From positions 479,040,900-479,104,899 of the forward strand of contig NC_081406.1 of the NCBI RefSeq assembly GCF_030272615.1: a stretch of 64,000 nucleotides of DNA. The letters are read 5' to 3'. The DNA comes from Cryptomeria japonica. Taxonomy: Eukaryota; Streptophyta; Pinopsida; Cupressales; Cupressaceae. The position numbers and the translations under genes were made by a program. The notes below the pieces were generated by a model. The model searched no databases. It saw only the letters and a list, made by a program, of their open reading frames with translations, and had not been told where the DNA came from. Positions 11,633 to 23,775 of the stretch are shown here, piece by piece (position 1 is the first letter of the stretch; the number at the start of each line of letters is the position of its first letter).

Positions 11633-13464
11633 TTATTGACTAGTCCTTGCTTTGCCAGATTCTACTACATGACCGGAAATATTGCTATAGAAGCAAACAA
11701 CTTTCATGTCACATGCATGATTGAGGGACCTTCTGTGAAACCATTTTGACCATCTTCTTGTGGTCATGCTATTGTAACTAGCTACCAGAACCAGTGGGTC
11801 ACTTGATCTTGTAGGAACAAAACCTCTTCTACTTTTGTTCCATGCAACATTTTGTCTCTCATATTCTCTATATCCATTTCCATGTTGAGCATAGCTGCTA
11901 CACCGGTTGTCATGTGACTGCAAGTTCATCCTTCTATAATCATGACTTTTATAGCCAAACCTATTACACCTCCGATAAACAACAATATTGTCTCTAGGAA
12001 GAGAAAACTATCTATTCCTAGACTTCATTCTGCATTCATTTTCTCTATGGCCATATTCCTTGCATACAAAATAATAACTGAAGAAAGGAGGCTTGTGACC
12101 TAAAAATTTGTTTTTCCAAGCATGAGGAGATCTTACTGGTTTAGTATCTCCATTTCTGCTTCTCTAAGGATGGATCTTGGATTATCCATGCTCTGCAACT
12201 CTTCCATATGATATCTTCTTTTCCCACACTTTCTTTGTCTTGTTGGTCTAGCATTTTCTTCTCTTCTACAAGTAGGTCTTCTTTGTTGTCTTCTCATGTT
12301 CTTTCTTCTAGTAAAGTTGTCTTCTCCCATCTTTCCTTTTCCTTTGGGATCTTCATTTTTCGTCCTTCTTGCAACATTGTTCTTCATGCTTGACTCCATG
12401 TCTTCACCAATTGTGGTTAGATCTACCTTATTTTGAGGAGTATTCCAAACAATGAAGGTCTATCCCTTGTTATCTCCATTTGAGGAGACAAACAAAATGT
12501 CATTGTGAGGGACATTCTTGTTGGTGGAGCATTCACCGGCACCACTTCCTAATCCTCTGGTATCCTTGGCATGCTTTTTATTTTTCAACATTTTGTCCAA
12601 GGCATCACTACTGCCATCAAACCAGATTCTCACCTTGAGCTCATGCTAACATTTCTCAAGGGCATTTCAGAGATTCTCCATTTCTCCTTCTAGATGTTGA
12701 TACTATTTATCCATTGCCTTCATCTCAGACTCTAAATATTTACACTGACACTCCTTGGTATCTTCTTAATTAGTCTTTAACTCTGAGATACATTTCTTAG
12801 ATTCTTCAAGGCATCTGATCAACCAGTTTTGTTCCATAACTGCAACATTCTTGAATAACTTGTATTCAATCCTCACTCTACTAAGTTCTTTGAGTACACT
12901 TATAAGTTCCCCTTCAAGATCAACTTCTACTTCTTCTTCTCCTTCACCTTCACTATCACTCCCAAACACATCTCACCAGTAGGAGTGATCTGCATGATCA
13001 TTCTCAAATGTGTGTCTTTCATCTTTTGATTATTGAGCCATGAAAAGGTGGGTTTCATCTTCATCATTATTGCAGTTGCTAATAGATCTGCCTTCATCAT
13101 CTGCAGATACATGAGATGCATTTCTTATTATGTCTTCACCAATTGGTTCTGCAGTGGTAGGCTCATTTCCATAGAGCTTCTTCAATTTGTCCCATAGGCT
13201 TTTTGTTGATCTACATTTGTCCACCTATGAGGAGACATCATCTGATAACCCATAGAGTATAGCCTTCATTTCTATATCATTACATTGGTTTCTTCTTTCT
13301 GCATCTGAATCAGTGGGAGAACTGACTTTACTATGGAATCCATTTACAACTGACATCCATACATCAAACCCTAAAGAGGATAGGTAGACTTCCATCCTAC
13401 AACTCCAAATAGGAAAATTTGAACCATCAAATACAGGAGTAGGGATTGACACAAAACAAACCAT
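11633..13464 (-). pseudogene. Copia-2 gag-like polyprotein, interrupted by stops
   Basis: One minus-strand frame runs from 13,464 to about 12,133 with in-frame stops, then shifts. The N-terminus has the Copia gag block PVFDGSNFPIWSCRMEVYL and DVWMSVVNGF, then a helix TKSLWDKLKKLYG. An acidic stretch (SDSEGEGEEEVEVDLEGEL) and a coiled-coil-like region around 12,780-12,960 follow, then LGSGAGECSTNKN, FVSSNGDN and a strongly basic region near 12,150-12,390. The domain order resembles SIRE-type Copia gag. The zinc knuckle at about 12,040-12,080 reads YFVCKEYGHRENEC, with the first Cys replaced by Tyr. Gag would package RNA; this copy cannot make a full protein. Confidence 0.8.
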
Positions 13465-13523
13465 TTGTTTTCAAATACCAGAATCTACCCAAGCTAGAGA
13501 AAGCTTATCAACAAGGAACCTAG

Positions 13524-13535
13524 GCTCTGATACCA
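13524..13535 (-). promoter_or_regulatory. Copia-2 primer-binding site (initiator tRNA-Met)
   Basis: Minus strand TGGTATCAGAGC, the same site as in Copia-1, five bases from the right LTR start at 13,541. Confidence 0.92.
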
Positions 13536-14205
13536 ATTTTTGAATATTAGATGTCACTAAGAGGGGCATGTGAATTAGTGATTTCCAAACTTTTCCCTTT
13601 TCTATCCTATGTGTGTATACTAGTTAACAAATCTAACATAAAGAAAACATATTGGCTAGATGGGAGACTAACAAAAATGCAATCACACATACAAGGGACA
13701 TCACATAACACCAGATATATGAGGGAAACCCAAGATGGGAAAAACCTCGGTGAGAAGTGCTACTGGAGACTATTGCTCCAATCCATCCTCACAATGAAAA
13801 ACTCAGTTACAACATTTAGGGCACCAACCCAAGGAGTACCACTCCTTCTTTAGGGAACCAACCCAAGCAGCACCAACCCTTTATTTTAGGGTACTAACCT
13901 AAGGAGCACCAACCCTTTATTTTAGGGGACCAACCCATGGAGCACGAACCCCTACATTGAGCTCCAACTCAATGATTAAAAAATCATATTTTGAATACAA
14001 AAGTTATCTTATTATTAGAAAATAAATTTGTAAATCTCATGTATGTTTCTCCATTGGTTCTCCTCTCTTCAGATCTTTATCGGTTCTCTCTTTTCCTTTT
14101 CTTTGTAGGAACCTTATCTCCTGTTGCAACCCACTCTCTATTCTACCTTTCCCTCTGCCGCACCTTTGTTGGTTCAGCCTCTTCCTCTTCTCTTCCGGTT
14201 CTTTT

Positions 14206-15389
14206 TGTTGGTATTATGGATGTGTTGCATTGGTTTTGTCATTGATGTCAACACTTGTCAACACTTATCAACACTAGAGATCTTTGGTTATGTTCACTGA
14301 CATGTTTAGTGACTTATGCACAGTCAGTAGTATTTGGTTTACCGACAGGTTATATTGTTCACTAGCATTGAGGATGATCTGTTATCATTTGGAGATCACT
14401 TGGTTATGTCAAAACATGGTTTGGACAGTTGGTTTTGATGATTTGGTTATTGGTATAATCGAGTTTGCATATTTGCTGTTATCATTTGGAGATCACTTGG
14501 TTATGTCAAAACATGGTTTGGACAGTTGGTTTTGATGATTTGGTTATTGGTATAATCGAGTTTGCATATTTGCTGTTACCAGCAAATTGGTCTAGGTTAT
14601 GGACCAGCAAGCGTTATCTATTCCAGATCAGCACGACATGTTATGGAGATGATTTATTGATTGGTTATTATTTTAAATACATTGAACCGACATGATGCAT
14701 CACATATTGATTCATTTATAATTGATTTAATTATAATATTCTTAGTGAGCTGACCTACACATTTGGTCTTAGGTTTTGGTATATATGTAAGATCTCATTT
14801 GTGAGATTATGTAGAAGTGGAAAGGGAATGCAATAAGGTATTACAAGGTTGTGATATTTGGTATATGTGAATATAAGTAGAGCTATACACGCAGACATCA
14901 TTTGAAGATTCAAGGAAGGTATGAAGAAGACAATCAAAGCTTAACCGACACTGAATCCAACATATGAAGATGCTATTTAGAGTAGTACATTATAATTTTA
15001 TTTAACCATCCAATTGTAGTCAGCGTGACTCCCATTTTGTGATTGAATAGTGAGCTCTAGGCAGTTGGCCTTTCTGCATGTGCAGACCCCATTTGTACAC
15101 ACATACTATCTGCAGTAGTATCATTTGATTGTGGGTAAGGTTTCCCACCATGGTTTTTCCCCTTATAGGTTTTCCACGTACAAATATCTATGTTATGTGT
15201 TGTGGATGTTATTTGTCTTTTTGTTTCATGCTTTAAACTTTACTAGTACTATTATTAATTGTTAAATTGTCAACCGACATTAAGTATGGTTTATCGGTAT
15301 TATGCATCAAGTTTGATTAAGTTATATTTGGGTTGAAATTAATAGACAACTAATTCACCCCCCCTCTCAGTTGCTTCCAGGTCCTAACA
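14206..15389 (+). repeat. Plus-strand solo LTR (1,184 bp) nested in Copia-2 5' LTR
   Basis: Runs TGTTGGTATTATGG ... GGTCCTAACA. Its C-tract (TTCACCCCCCCCTCTCAG) and TTTCCCACC...GGTTTTCCACG block are the reverse complement of those in the minus-strand LTRs, so it points the other way. Flanks CTTTT (14,201-14,205) and CTTCT (15,390-15,394) fit an aged 5-bp target duplication. The GAGCTCTAGGCAGTTGGCC area near 15,053 matches the LTRs of elements A, B and C in reverse, suggesting kinship with that family. Confidence 0.85.
14380..14573. repeat. Tandem duplication, 2 x 97 bp
   Basis: The unit starting TGTTATCATTTGGAGATC at 14,380 is repeated without a mismatch from 14,477, and the third start at 14,574 diverges. 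It lies within the plus-strand solo LTR. Perfect identity means the duplication is much younger than its surroundings. Confidence 0.95.
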
Positions 15390-17365
15390 CTTCTCTCTAT
15401 CGGTTCAACTCTCTACCAGTTCTTCTCTTTTTCGATTCTCTTTTCTTTCTGTCACACAGCTTCTATCCACCACCAGTCTTGGTAACTTAGTCAGATGTCT
15501 ACCATTTGATTCCTTCTAGTTCTTAGCTTTCCTTCTCTACAATCTTCTACAACTATTGTCTGTCGGCTTGGTCACTGCCGGTTTACTCCTTTGTTAGACT
15601 CAACGACCATCTACCAGTTGCCTCACTATTGCTGGTTGAACTCTTCAACCCATTTCTCACTTGCACACTCAATCTCTTCTCTGATTCTCATTGAGTACTT
15701 GACTTATTTTCTCTCTCATGTAGCACCAACACTCTCTCTTTTAGCATCCCAAATAATATCTTTGACTCGCACTCTTATAGACAAATTTTCCTGCTAAGAT
15801 GTGAGTTTGAACATTGGCATGCTAGGGTTTCTACCATGCACCGAATATGCATCTAATCTGATCTATGATCATTGTGACATATCAAATCCAATCTAATATC
15901 ATGTCCTTAATCATTGTTCAACACTCAATCAATGAGCATCACCCATCTGTTTACCTCGTGAAACACGTTTTCTCTCTTTAGCCATTTGTAGCATGTTTTT
16001 CGGTCTTTTGTCTAATCTATCACGTGAGTGATGCAGTTTCCTTTATCCTCTTTGATCTATAAAATTAGTCTTTTTTGAATCTCTTCTATTTCATTCATCT
16101 TGAGCCACAATCATCTACTTTTGTTCCTTGAGCTTCACATTCACCATTAAATGTTGGACCAATCCCCAACGACCTCACCGACACATCACACCGACCTGTG
16201 CATGCATGCCACTTCACCTCCACATTACCCCTTTTGTTGGCATCCACCTTTACTAGGATTGTTATCTCAATTTGGATAGGATCACTGACCAACCACACAA
16301 TTGGGTTCATCTACCGATTCACAGACCCTGTCGGTTATACCTTGATCAGTTTGCCTATAACCTTGCACTCTACTTCTCTTCTGGTGGAGCACCTAAATGG
16401 GTTAGCGCACATGCCAATCTACCTCATGCACATATTCATTAGATGGGATCCTTCTGTAACTGACTTTTTCAGCATTATTGGTGGACATACTTGCCAATAA
16501 ACACCTTGATGACACCATGTCAACAACCTTCACTGTCTGCATCTATAGTAACACCTTTCTTCACCACTAGACTGCTTCTGCTATTAACATGTTTGTCAAA
16601 GTGAAAACCATATCCTTCAATCTATGTACTGGCAACTCATCATTGTCTATCTAATTGATCTGATGCATATCTTTGATCTCATGTACCTAAGGTAACTTAG
16701 TGTTTCACCAGTTGATTTGGCGTGAGCCTTCAAACACTTTCCTTTAACTCTTTTATCTTATCTCCAAGAACTATGATGCATTCCATGCATAATAGGAGAT
16801 AAGATCCACTTACCAGTGGTAATGGATCCTTGTCATCTTCATCCTGCATTGTACCAATGTGGCTTCCCTATTTGAGTAGCATATATTCAAATAGACACAT
16901 GTGATCTTTTTGGGGCACATTCACTGTTAGTCATCTCTACAAGTGGTGACTACATCTTTATCCGGTGGGAGTCCTACTATTTTCCATCCACACAACATAT
17001 CGGTGGCCTGCACATACTTCTCCTCTGATGTTGATGTGATTTAGGTAACATTCCCCCTCTTCATCACAATGAACCACCCAAAACCCTGCTCTCATGTTGG
17101 TTGGCAACTATGCTCTACCAACATGTCACTTACTGGTTTGCAGTCCTTATGTCTTCAACACAAGGCAACACTAACTTGTTTACTAGTGACTCCAATAGCT
17201 ATTATGCTAAATGATATTCTCTCCCTTACTGATGACCTGCTAAGCTAGGTGACATCAAAGACATCACATCCGGTATGCATCAATGATAGTGTTGCACATA
17301 CATCTCCCATATCAGTTTCCATCCTATACCAGTTGACATCATTGATAACACAATGCCAACATTTA

Positions 17366-17451
17366 ATATGTGAGAGATAAAGGTGGAAGATGTTCCTCCT
17401 ACACCTATAGAATGGAGGAAAAGGTGGAAGGAGAAGCCAAGTGTCAGAAGG
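17366..17451. repeat. 86-bp direct repeat, right copy, flanking Copia-2
   Basis: Starts ATATGTGAGAGATAAAGG, four bases after the end of the Copia-2 right LTR, and ends GCCAAGTGTCAGAAGG. It is about 90% identical to 6,741-6,826 and continues into sequence (GCTCACGTTGAC...) that the left side lacks. Confidence 0.85.
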
Positions 17452-18411
17452 CTCACGTTGACTAAGTATGAAGACTTGAGAGAATATAGGATAGTTGGAG
17501 AAGATTTAGGGATATGAGGACAAGTAGACTCAACTCCCTCCAAAGATGTAGGAAGGTTGGAGAAAATATAAGGAAGTTTAGAAATGTGTGTACGCACACA
17601 TTCTTTGATTTATAATTTATAAGTTGAAGATAAATGATGTATTAATATTTAAAAATATTAATATCTTTAGCCACATGATTGGTGAGTTGGAAAAGAGAAA
17701 GTGATGTGAGGATGAGATGAGTTGGAAAAGGAGATTAAATAATTAAGAAATTATTTAATTGATGAGACTATAGGATAGTGGATGGGAGATAACTAAATAT
17801 TAAATATTTGATTAAATGGTTTAGAAGAAAGGGATTAATGAATTAATTAATAAAATGTTTCAATTTAATTTATTTAATAAAAAATAAAAATAAATAAATT
17901 AATATTTTCAAATTAATTATTTAATAGAGGAATTAGCATTAAATAAATATAAAATATTTATTTATTTGCTCATAGACAATTTTAAGTGTATATAGTGATA
18001 GTCACCCATAGTCATGTGAAGAGAATAGAAATTTAATCCCCATTAATAAAAATAATGGTAATAGTCACACATAGTCATACAAATATAATAGCATAGACAT
18101 GTTAGGTACCAATAACCTGATAATCAATAGGAGATGACTATTAGATGTAGGTTGTTGCATGCCAGCTTAAATATTTTAAAATATATATGTAGTTGATATG
18201 TGTACCCACATATAAAATAGATAATTCAAAATTAAATTCAAATAATCTTGAATGGTTTCATATGGTATTCGTTCACCACTATTCCCAGAACCTCTCAAGG
18301 ATGTTTGAGACTAGAAGTGGATTATCTCTTTATTATGTTTGATCCCCATTGATTTCATCTTCTTATATATAATTTCCTTTATTATATTTTAATGGTTCCC
18401 ATCCAAATCCT
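17452..18411. other. AT-rich spacer, no recognised gene
   Basis: Mostly short A/T runs and TTAATTAAT-like words (17,630-17,960). No open frame above about 60 codons has a recognisable sequence. It appears to be old non-coding DNA of the locus. Confidence 0.6.
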
Positions 18412-18785
18412 TGTTGGAATTATTTTCTCAATGCCACAAGCCCATGAATCTGGTTTGCAATAAAAACACCTATCACATCTAAAGAGAAGAGGCCATGATT
18501 AATGCTATGCAACCTTGAGAAAATTTGATCCAAAGAAGGATTTGATAATTAGATTAACCTATAATGAAATTGGATTGATTACAATGAATGAATGTCTTTC
18601 TTTATAGAAATCAAGATAAACCTAATCTAAAATTGAGAAAGTGAAATTAGCTTAGCTAAGTGAATTTAATCTATTATTAGCCTAATCTAATAAAAGATAA
18701 AAAGCAATTAAGTTTATCTTTAAAAATAAAGTAATTAAAGGAATTAATTAATGACATAATTAGATAATGTCCTATTACTCCAACA
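18412..18785 (-). repeat. 3' LTR of the small LTR element (374 bp)
   Basis: TGTTGGAATTATTTTC ... ACTCCAACA. It shares with the right LTR AAGCCCATGAATC, GCCATGATTAATGCTATGC and AATTGGATTGATTA, in the same order. Confidence 0.88.
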
Positions 18786-20623
18786 CTCCCACAAAAGATT
18801 AACTTAGGGATGAGATAAAGAAATAACAAATGCATGAATGCAAACATGAACAGATGGGTCATGGAAACAAAGGCTTGTTTAGGTACCTGTGTAAAAATCA
18901 TTGTAACTCTCACAAATGGAGAAAAGGAGAAAAAAACAATGAGAGAAAAATCCTCTCCAAAATCATTGTGACCTGCATGGACTTGCTCTATCAAAATAGT
19001 ACAGTGAATGTCCCCCCATAATAGATAAAAAATAAGGATATGAATCACCCAAATGAAGAAGTAGCTCATGTGACAGTGATGAAAATATTGAGGAAAATGA
19101 TCCACTTCCTACAAACAACATTTCCCCCCTTAGGAATATATAGATCCACTAGAGATGAGAGAAGTCACTCCCAAAAACTAGAATAACTAGGAATCTAAAT
19201 CAAAACTATGTGTGCCTCTAGAAACTAGTCAAATGTTGCTTTCTCCATGAAGCATGATGGTGCCACAAACTAATCAGGTACATGCCTAATCAATGTAGGA
19301 GGTCATAAATCAGGGCTCTACAAAAATAGATAAATACCAAGCTCCATGGGTGATGAAGATGCATTGACAATACTGATGAGGTTATCAACAAAGTGGAGAT
19401 GACTATCCTCAAAATAATCCTTGAGATTTGCAATATGAGACTCTAAAAACAATGATGATATATCTACAAGAATGAATTCCAAGTAGCTATTTCTAGAAAT
19501 ATAGTGCCTTGTTACAAAGAATCAATGAAAGCTATACATGAGCCAATGCCCAAGACACTAGGAACAAAAGATGATGAGGATTGAGATGGTGTCTCAATAT
19601 AAGGAGTGCACACTAAGAGACAAGTATTTGATCTATCACTATACAACATGGTTATTAATGATCCTCCAAGCATTCTTACCCCTCTCTAAGGCTAGTTAAG
19701 GGATGAGTCTATGTAAATAAGGCAAAAAATTAAGCCACCTAAGATGTGTCAAGATGCCTCATAACTATCCTTCTTTAGAATTACAATAGAAAAACCCATG
19801 GTACCTCCTCAAATGAAACTATCAAACCCCAAAAACCTCATTACATATAAATCAAATCAAATAAGTATTCTCCTACAAATAAATCCATTCTAGGTGTCAA
19901 AACATCAAAGTAATAAAAAATATAGTGAAAAAACGAAAATCTAAATTAAACATATCTGTAGAAAAATTGCACATATAGATTTGAAGAGCTCTGAATCCCC
20001 TTTTTAAAGTTGCAAGAATCATCAAAATAAAAGATATTGGTGAAAAGATATGAGTTGAGAAGCTAAAATAGAAGATCTAACTTTGACTGAGTGTAGTAGA
20101 AATTTGGAGCTAAATATGATGTTGAGAGCACCACTAGAAAGTGTTGGGCAATACCATTCCAATGATATCTTGTTTGCCCAATTTTGGCACTACATGTAAA
20201 ATTTATTGCAAAAATAAGAATAGACAAAATTTAGCCAAATTACAACCTACAAACATGACCCTTGCGATTTGATTTATACAAAATGTACTTACTTTTTGCA
20301 AAATCTAACATGCACCCATATATTTTTTTGGGTAAAGAACACAACTCAAAAACAAAAATTCTTGAAAGTTTGTATTAAAAAGTTATGGCCGAATCTTGAT
20401 TTTTTAATTTTTTTTTTACTGTTTTTAGCTTCTTTTTTCTTTTCCTTTTCATTTTATTGGAAAATTTGTCAAAGCTTGGAAAACTAAGAATGACCCAGAT
20501 AATTTTTTGGGGCAAAGAATAGAACACAAATATTTTTTGTTCAAGATGAGCTTATTTTTCTCCTCAAAGTTTGATCTCTTAGAAAATGGATAGGAACTTA
20601 GTAGATCTAAATCTTTAATACCA
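18786..20623. other. Internal region of the small LTR element, non-coding
   Basis: 1.84 kb with a homopolymer-rich stretch (T-runs near 20,400-20,440) and a C-run at 19,122-19,127. A 142-codon minus frame at 18,677-19,105 straddles the LTR edge, is very rich in hydrophobic residues, and has no recognisable similarity, so it is not called. Confidence 0.6.
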
Positions 20624-21010
20624 TGTTGGAGTTATTTATTGAACCCCAAAAGCCCATGAATCACCTGCATGAAAAACACCTATCATGTCTAAAGAGAAGA
20701 AGCCATGATTAATGCTATGCAACCTTGAGAGAGATTGATCGAGAGAGAAATCTAATAATTAGATTACCTTGTAATGAAATTGGATTGATTAGAATACACA
20801 AATGAATTGTTTTTAATATAAATCAAGAGAAATCTAATCTAAAATTAAGAAACCGAAATTAGCTGAAAGAACTAAAGATTAACTCAATAAGTGAACTTAA
20901 TCTATTATTGGCCTAATCTAATGAAAGATACAAAGCACCTAACTTTAACTTAAATGAATAAAGTAATTAAAGGACTTAATTAATTAAATAATTTCCTAAT
21001 TACTTCAACA
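20624..21010 (-). repeat. 5' LTR of the small LTR element (387 bp)
   Basis: TGTTGGAGTTATTTATTG ... ACTTCAACA, colinear with 18,412-18,785 and somewhat diverged, with several small indels. Preceded by the decayed primer-binding site. Confidence 0.88.
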
Positions 21011-22658
21011 ATTCTAAATGAAAAAAGGGGTACCACTCTATTCCTAACTCTTAAGTTCATCCTAACATTAAAAAAAGTTAAAAATGATCAAAATGTTGTA
21101 ACATAGAAAATGAGGTAAAAAAACCATGAAAATCAAACCTAAAATATATTAAATCATATTTATGCAAGGATCACACAAAATAAGTGTTTTTTTACATATT
21201 CATAAATTAAATTTTGATATTTTCACAAATTCAAGAAACATGTACAAAAAAACACCATTAATGATTTTGAAACTATCTTTAAATTTAAAAATAAAAAATT
21301 CTCAAAATGAATATTACTATTTAAGGCCTAATAATTATTAGATTGCTCTTTTATAATCATGTAATAATTTTTTTTTAAAAAGGTTTTTTTTCTTTTCTTT
21401 AGTGAAAACCTATAAAATTCAATCCAGCTAACAAGCTATTTTATTAAGATTAAATCAAATCAAACTTAAGAAAGGGAAGCCATAAGCCAACCACCTTAAT
21501 TTTTACGTGGAAAAATAATAACCTAATTAAACATACACATATAATTTAAATAAAAGTATACCTTTTTTACAAGTCAAATTCAACAAATAGAGATGATTTT
21601 TTCTTTACAGCAATGTAAACAACAATCACACTACAATGAAGTTCCTACCAAATGTTGGTACGGAAAAAATTAAAAAATAAGGATCAGCTTCCATGAAAGC
21701 GGGTGATGCTTGAAATAATTTTCAAAATGTTAGTGGTTTAACCAATTTGCTTTGAGACTAACTTGTAAAATTTAATAGTATAGGAGTTCAATAACTTTGG
21801 ATGGAATATTATAATTGGTCCATTGAGAGAATATTACAAATAGTGTTAAAGGTAAAGATAAAATTTTAGGTCACTGGTAAGTGACACAACTCTTTGATGT
21901 TTCCAGGTCCCCTTATGGAAAGCCCACAAGATAATTTTTTCCATCGCCTCATGTATTGTCCATATAAGGCACACATTCCCCATCCCCTTGAAGATGCAAT
22001 GATGTGCTTCCTCTATGGAATAAACAAGTTTTAATCATTAGACCCTCTTGGGTTGTATGTTGCTACCAAATTGCATGTATAGATTTGTGAGGTTTGTGCA
22101 TTGCTATTTTTTCCATTCATTGACCTTGATGTTTATATTTATCTAAATTATAAAGAAGGTTTCAAGCATGATAGTAAATCAGCTAGCAAATGAAAGAAAA
22201 GGGTAATTTATAACATTTTAAAGGGTTTTATATCTTTAGATGGTATGGAAGAGACAAGATGAAAAAAAATGCTCATTTTGAAACTCACCTCAGTGTAAAG
22301 CAGAAATTGATTAATATGCTTCTTGTCATCAACTACATATAATCTTAGTTTGTCTTCAAGTGAACATCAGTGAATTGACAAATGAAGCTTGCTTTCTAAT
22401 AGATTGTACATGAATGAGTTGAAATACATTAATTCCAAGAAGTTAGATATATCATGATTACCATACAAAGCAAGTCATTCCAACACTAGACCACAACTCG
22501 CATGCCACTAAATTATCACCAAACAAACTAATTCTTTGTGACCTTGAAGCCCAAAATTTGATGAATTTACATAAGATGTGGTCATATTATATACAAAATA
22601 GAATTAGTACAACAAATAAGTGTATTGTGTTATTAATTAGTGTCATGCCTATGAAGTG
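21011..22658. other. AT-rich spacer, no recognised gene
   Basis: About 1.6 kb with no open frame above 60 codons and no repeat structure noticed. The right edge is uncertain because the outer end of the Gypsy-1 LTR could not be fixed. Confidence 0.5.
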
Positions 22659-23757
22659 TGATACCTATAGATGCAACACAAAACACTCAATAGATCATTA
22701 CAAGCATGGTTAGAAAATTTAGAACAAATAAAGATAAAACCATGGCTAATCGATCTACCGCCTCCTAATAAATGCGAGCGTAGATTTGCTCTCAAATCTG
22801 GATAAGAAAATTCCAATGACTTGACTACACCTAGATGGAGGATTTAAGATGATAATGATGCATTTAAGCTAGAAAAGAGAACGATTAAGCTACATTATTC
22901 AACAATTATGCTAGAAAATAAGCTAGATCTAAGAATGCAATTGCCTATAATAACAATGCTCAAATGATATGCTAAGAGATATTATGCCTATAGTAACAAT
23001 GCATAAGATGCAAATGAGATGGGATGATTATTGCTCCAAAATGGGGTCTATTTATAGGATTTCCAAGGCCAGGGGTGAGGTGGCAGGAATCAACAGTCAA
23101 GATTGAGTTTGAAAATATCAATAGTAAAATTGGAGGAGGTCGGAAAAGAGGTTGGTTGAAAGGGAACATTTGTCATCTCTATGGTGACAAGTGTCAAGAA
23201 GCTTCCAAGAGAGGTTAGATGAAAGGGAATATTTGTCATCTCCATGGTGACAAGTGTCAAGAGGCTTCCAAGAGAGGGGACATGTGTCCCAAGAATGCCA
23301 TGTGTCTCAAGGGAAGAGTATCCACACCATAGGAGGTTAGGATGTGCAAGCTAAGATAGATTTAATTAAACCCAAGGTTAGATGGAATGGGTTAGGTTTA
23401 TAAGTGGTTAGGTTAGGTGGTTAGAAGTTATGAGGCATATGGGCAATTTGAATTTAAAAATTTTAAATAATAAGAAAAGACTAATTAATTCTCAACAACT
23501 CATAAATTGATTTATTTTAATTAATTAAGAGATTAGAAGAAATCAATTTGATGGGGAAGAATTAATTAATTTGAATTAATTAATCAACAAGGACTATTGA
23601 AATGAACCTATTAAATAAATCCTTAGATTTATTAATAAGTAGATGAAAGTGGGAATTTAATCAAATTGCTAATGAATTCAATTAAATTGGGGAGGGGGAT
23701 TAATTAAATAATTGCGTACTCGATTAATTATCTTTAGACCATTTTTAGGTGTATACA
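22659..23757 (-). repeat. Gypsy-1 3' LTR (outer end uncertain)
   Basis: The inner end is firm: GACCATTTTTAGGTGTATACA is followed by the polypurine tract, as in Gypsy-2 (GGTGTCTACA). The left end is placed at TGATACCTATAG only by analogy; no partner LTR is in the window. It contains a tandem pair of 63 bp. Confidence 0.6.
23151..23276. repeat. Tandem duplication, 2 x 63 bp, in Gypsy-1 LTR
   Basis: Units start GTTGGTTGAAAGGG (23,151) and GTTAGATGAAAGGG (23,214). Both contain GGTGACAAGTGTCAAGA and differ at a handful of positions. Part of the second unit repeats again weakly at GACATGTGTCCCAAG. Confidence 0.88.
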
Positions 23758-23775
23758 TTTTGCCCCTCTTTGAAG
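23758..23775 (-). promoter_or_regulatory. Gypsy-1 polypurine tract
   Basis: Minus strand CTTCAAAGAGGGGCAAAA directly before the LTR start TGTATACACC; nearly the same tract is found in Gypsy-2 at 46,959. Confidence 0.88.

Larger units (their letters stand above)
6817..17361 (-). mobile_element. Copia-2: long-LTR Copia-type element with gag only
   Basis: Two LTRs (6,817-10,072 and 13,541-17,361) align along their length. After subtracting one insertion from each they are about 2.55 and 2.63 kb. Minus-strand polarity is set by a tRNA-Met primer-binding site beside the right LTR and a polypurine tract beside the left one. The internal region is only about 3.5 kb. It encodes a SIRE-like Copia gag but shows no protease, integrase or RT motif. 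It therefore looks like a non-autonomous derivative (gag-carrying, pol-less) or a large internal deletion. It is flanked by 86-bp direct repeats rather than by an obvious 5-bp duplication. Confidence 0.8.
13541..17361 (-). repeat. Copia-2 5' LTR, interrupted by a plus-strand solo LTR
   Basis: Starts TGAATATTAGATG beside the primer-binding site and ends CACAATGCCAACA. It is colinear with the left LTR except for 14,206-15,389, a later insertion, leaving about 2.63 kb. It carries the AAACCCAAGATGGGAAAAACC block near 13,725 and an array of short GCACCAACCC units near 13,810-13,950. Confidence 0.85.
18412..21010 (-). mobile_element. Small non-coding LTR retrotransposon (2.6 kb)
   Basis: Two homologous LTRs (18,412-18,785 and 20,624-21,010) bracket 1.84 kb of non-coding DNA. 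The ends are TGTTGGA...CAACA. The flanks ATCCT (18,407-18,411) and ATTCT (21,011-21,015) are a 5-bp target duplication with one change. Next to the right LTR the plus strand reads TTTAATACCA, a decayed complement of the tRNA-Met primer-binding site, so the element is on the minus strand. No gag or pol motif was seen inside; it could only have moved using enzymes of another element. Confidence 0.85.

Noticed and set aside
18677-19105. Minus-strand frame of 142 codons, very hydrophobic
   Set aside because: It crosses an LTR boundary and resembles no family; A/T-rich DNA commonly gives such frames.
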